Assembly (NCBI GenBank): GCA_024684215.1
Contig: JAIKXH010000040.1
Span: 24,306-88,305, forward strand
Source of the DNA: Lachnospiraceae bacterium
GTDB taxonomy: Bacteria > Bacillota > Clostridia > Lachnospirales > Lachnospiraceae
Length of the DNA: 64,000 nt
Direction of reading: 5' to 3'
The position numbers and the translations under genes were made by a program. Shown piece by piece: positions 63,846-64,000 of this stretch (its first letter is position 1; every line of letters begins with the position of its first letter). The notes under the pieces are model-generated. The model worked only from the letters and a program-made list of their open reading frames with translations. It searched no databases and was not told the origin of the DNA.

Positions 63846-64000
63846 TTATACCGCATCTCCCGCAGCATGGCCTGTGGACCAGGCTATCTGCAGATTGAAA
63901 CCTCCGGTCTGGGCATCAAGATCCAGTACTTCACCTGCAAAATACAAATCCTTCACGATCTTTGATTCCATTGTACCGGGATCTATGTCCTTTACGGATA
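63846..64000 (-). CDS. BaiN/HI0933-family flavoprotein, C-terminal end only
   Basis: About 51 codons before the TAA at 63846. The last part reads VKDLYFAGEVLDLDAQTGGF and then NLQIAWSTGHAAGDAV, the conserved FAD-binding C-terminus of HI0933-type oxidoreductases. It ends 22 bp before cmk. The N-terminal part is outside the window. Confidence 0.85.
   Translation of the reverse strand, partial: SVKDIDPGTMESKIVKDLYFAGEVLDLDAQTGGFNLQIAWSTGHAAGDAV

Overview
This window looks like chromosome of a low-to-mid GC, anaerobic, motile, Gram-positive bacterium of the Lachnospiraceae/Clostridia type. Butyrivibrio-like relatives are my best guess, from gene content only. The evidence is a complete rnfCDGEAB cluster, an ATP-type PEP carboxykinase, eukaryotic-type isocitrate dehydrogenase, the cmk-ispH-rpsA(S1) order, LPxTG pili with a SipW-type signal peptidase, and chemotaxis genes. 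I saw no tRNA, rRNA, insertion sequence, prophage or CRISPR array. Both ends cut genes: an unidentified membrane protein on the left and a BaiN/HI0933-type flavoprotein on the right.

Layout. (1) 1-5.8 kb: the truncated membrane protein, an ABC-F ATPase with a repeat-bearing linker, a 53-bp tandem array, then icd behind a GntR/FCD regulator whose promoter carries a palindromic operator. (2) 5.9-19.9 kb: a large minus-strand surface-fibre locus. In transcription order it has a coiled-coil protein, signal peptidase I (Ser/Lys), a 1439-aa LPETG adhesin, an LPSTG major pilin, a class C sortase, a pilin-like protein, two SipW-type secreted proteins, a VQTGD-tailed protein, a membrane-anchored Gly-rich protein, SipW (Ser/His) and a class B sortase. 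It resembles two fibre systems, sortase pili and SipW-processed fibres, joined in one locus. (3) 20-30 kb: an unknown acidic protein, then lipid-related genes. These are FakA/FakB fatty-acid kinase genes, two alpha/beta hydrolases, an LRAT-like protein, a free acyl carrier protein, a fused double PlsC acyltransferase, an AMP-ligase fused to a carrier domain, and a PilZ (c-di-GMP receptor) gene at the head. (4) 30-48 kb: housekeeping genes (queA, M18 aminopeptidase, pheST, a YihY-type membrane protein, pckA, an orphan receiver protein, Xaa-Pro aminopeptidase, deoC, thrC, a HerA-like ATPase). A strongly predicted structured RNA of about 176 nt lies just upstream of the YihY gene, and a bacterial AP2-domain protein with a probably leaderless mRNA sits near 47.4 kb. 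(5) 48-57 kb: a chemoreceptor, then rnfCDGEAB followed by a GH25-like gene that has lost its catalytic glutamate. (6) 57-64 kb: a YprB-like exonuclease, a hybrid histidine kinase, a dense cloverleaf-shaped inverted-repeat element, cheR, and baiN-like/cmk/ispH/rpsA.

The best candidates for undescribed biology are the PilZ-headed acyl-transfer cluster, the HxH/C-C repeat region of the adhesin, the cloverleaf element at 60.07-60.31 kb, the structured RNA at 37.27-37.45 kb, the AP2/degenerate-HNH protein, and the catalytically degenerate GH25 protein in the Rnf operon. Functions come from motif recognition by eye; no database search was run.
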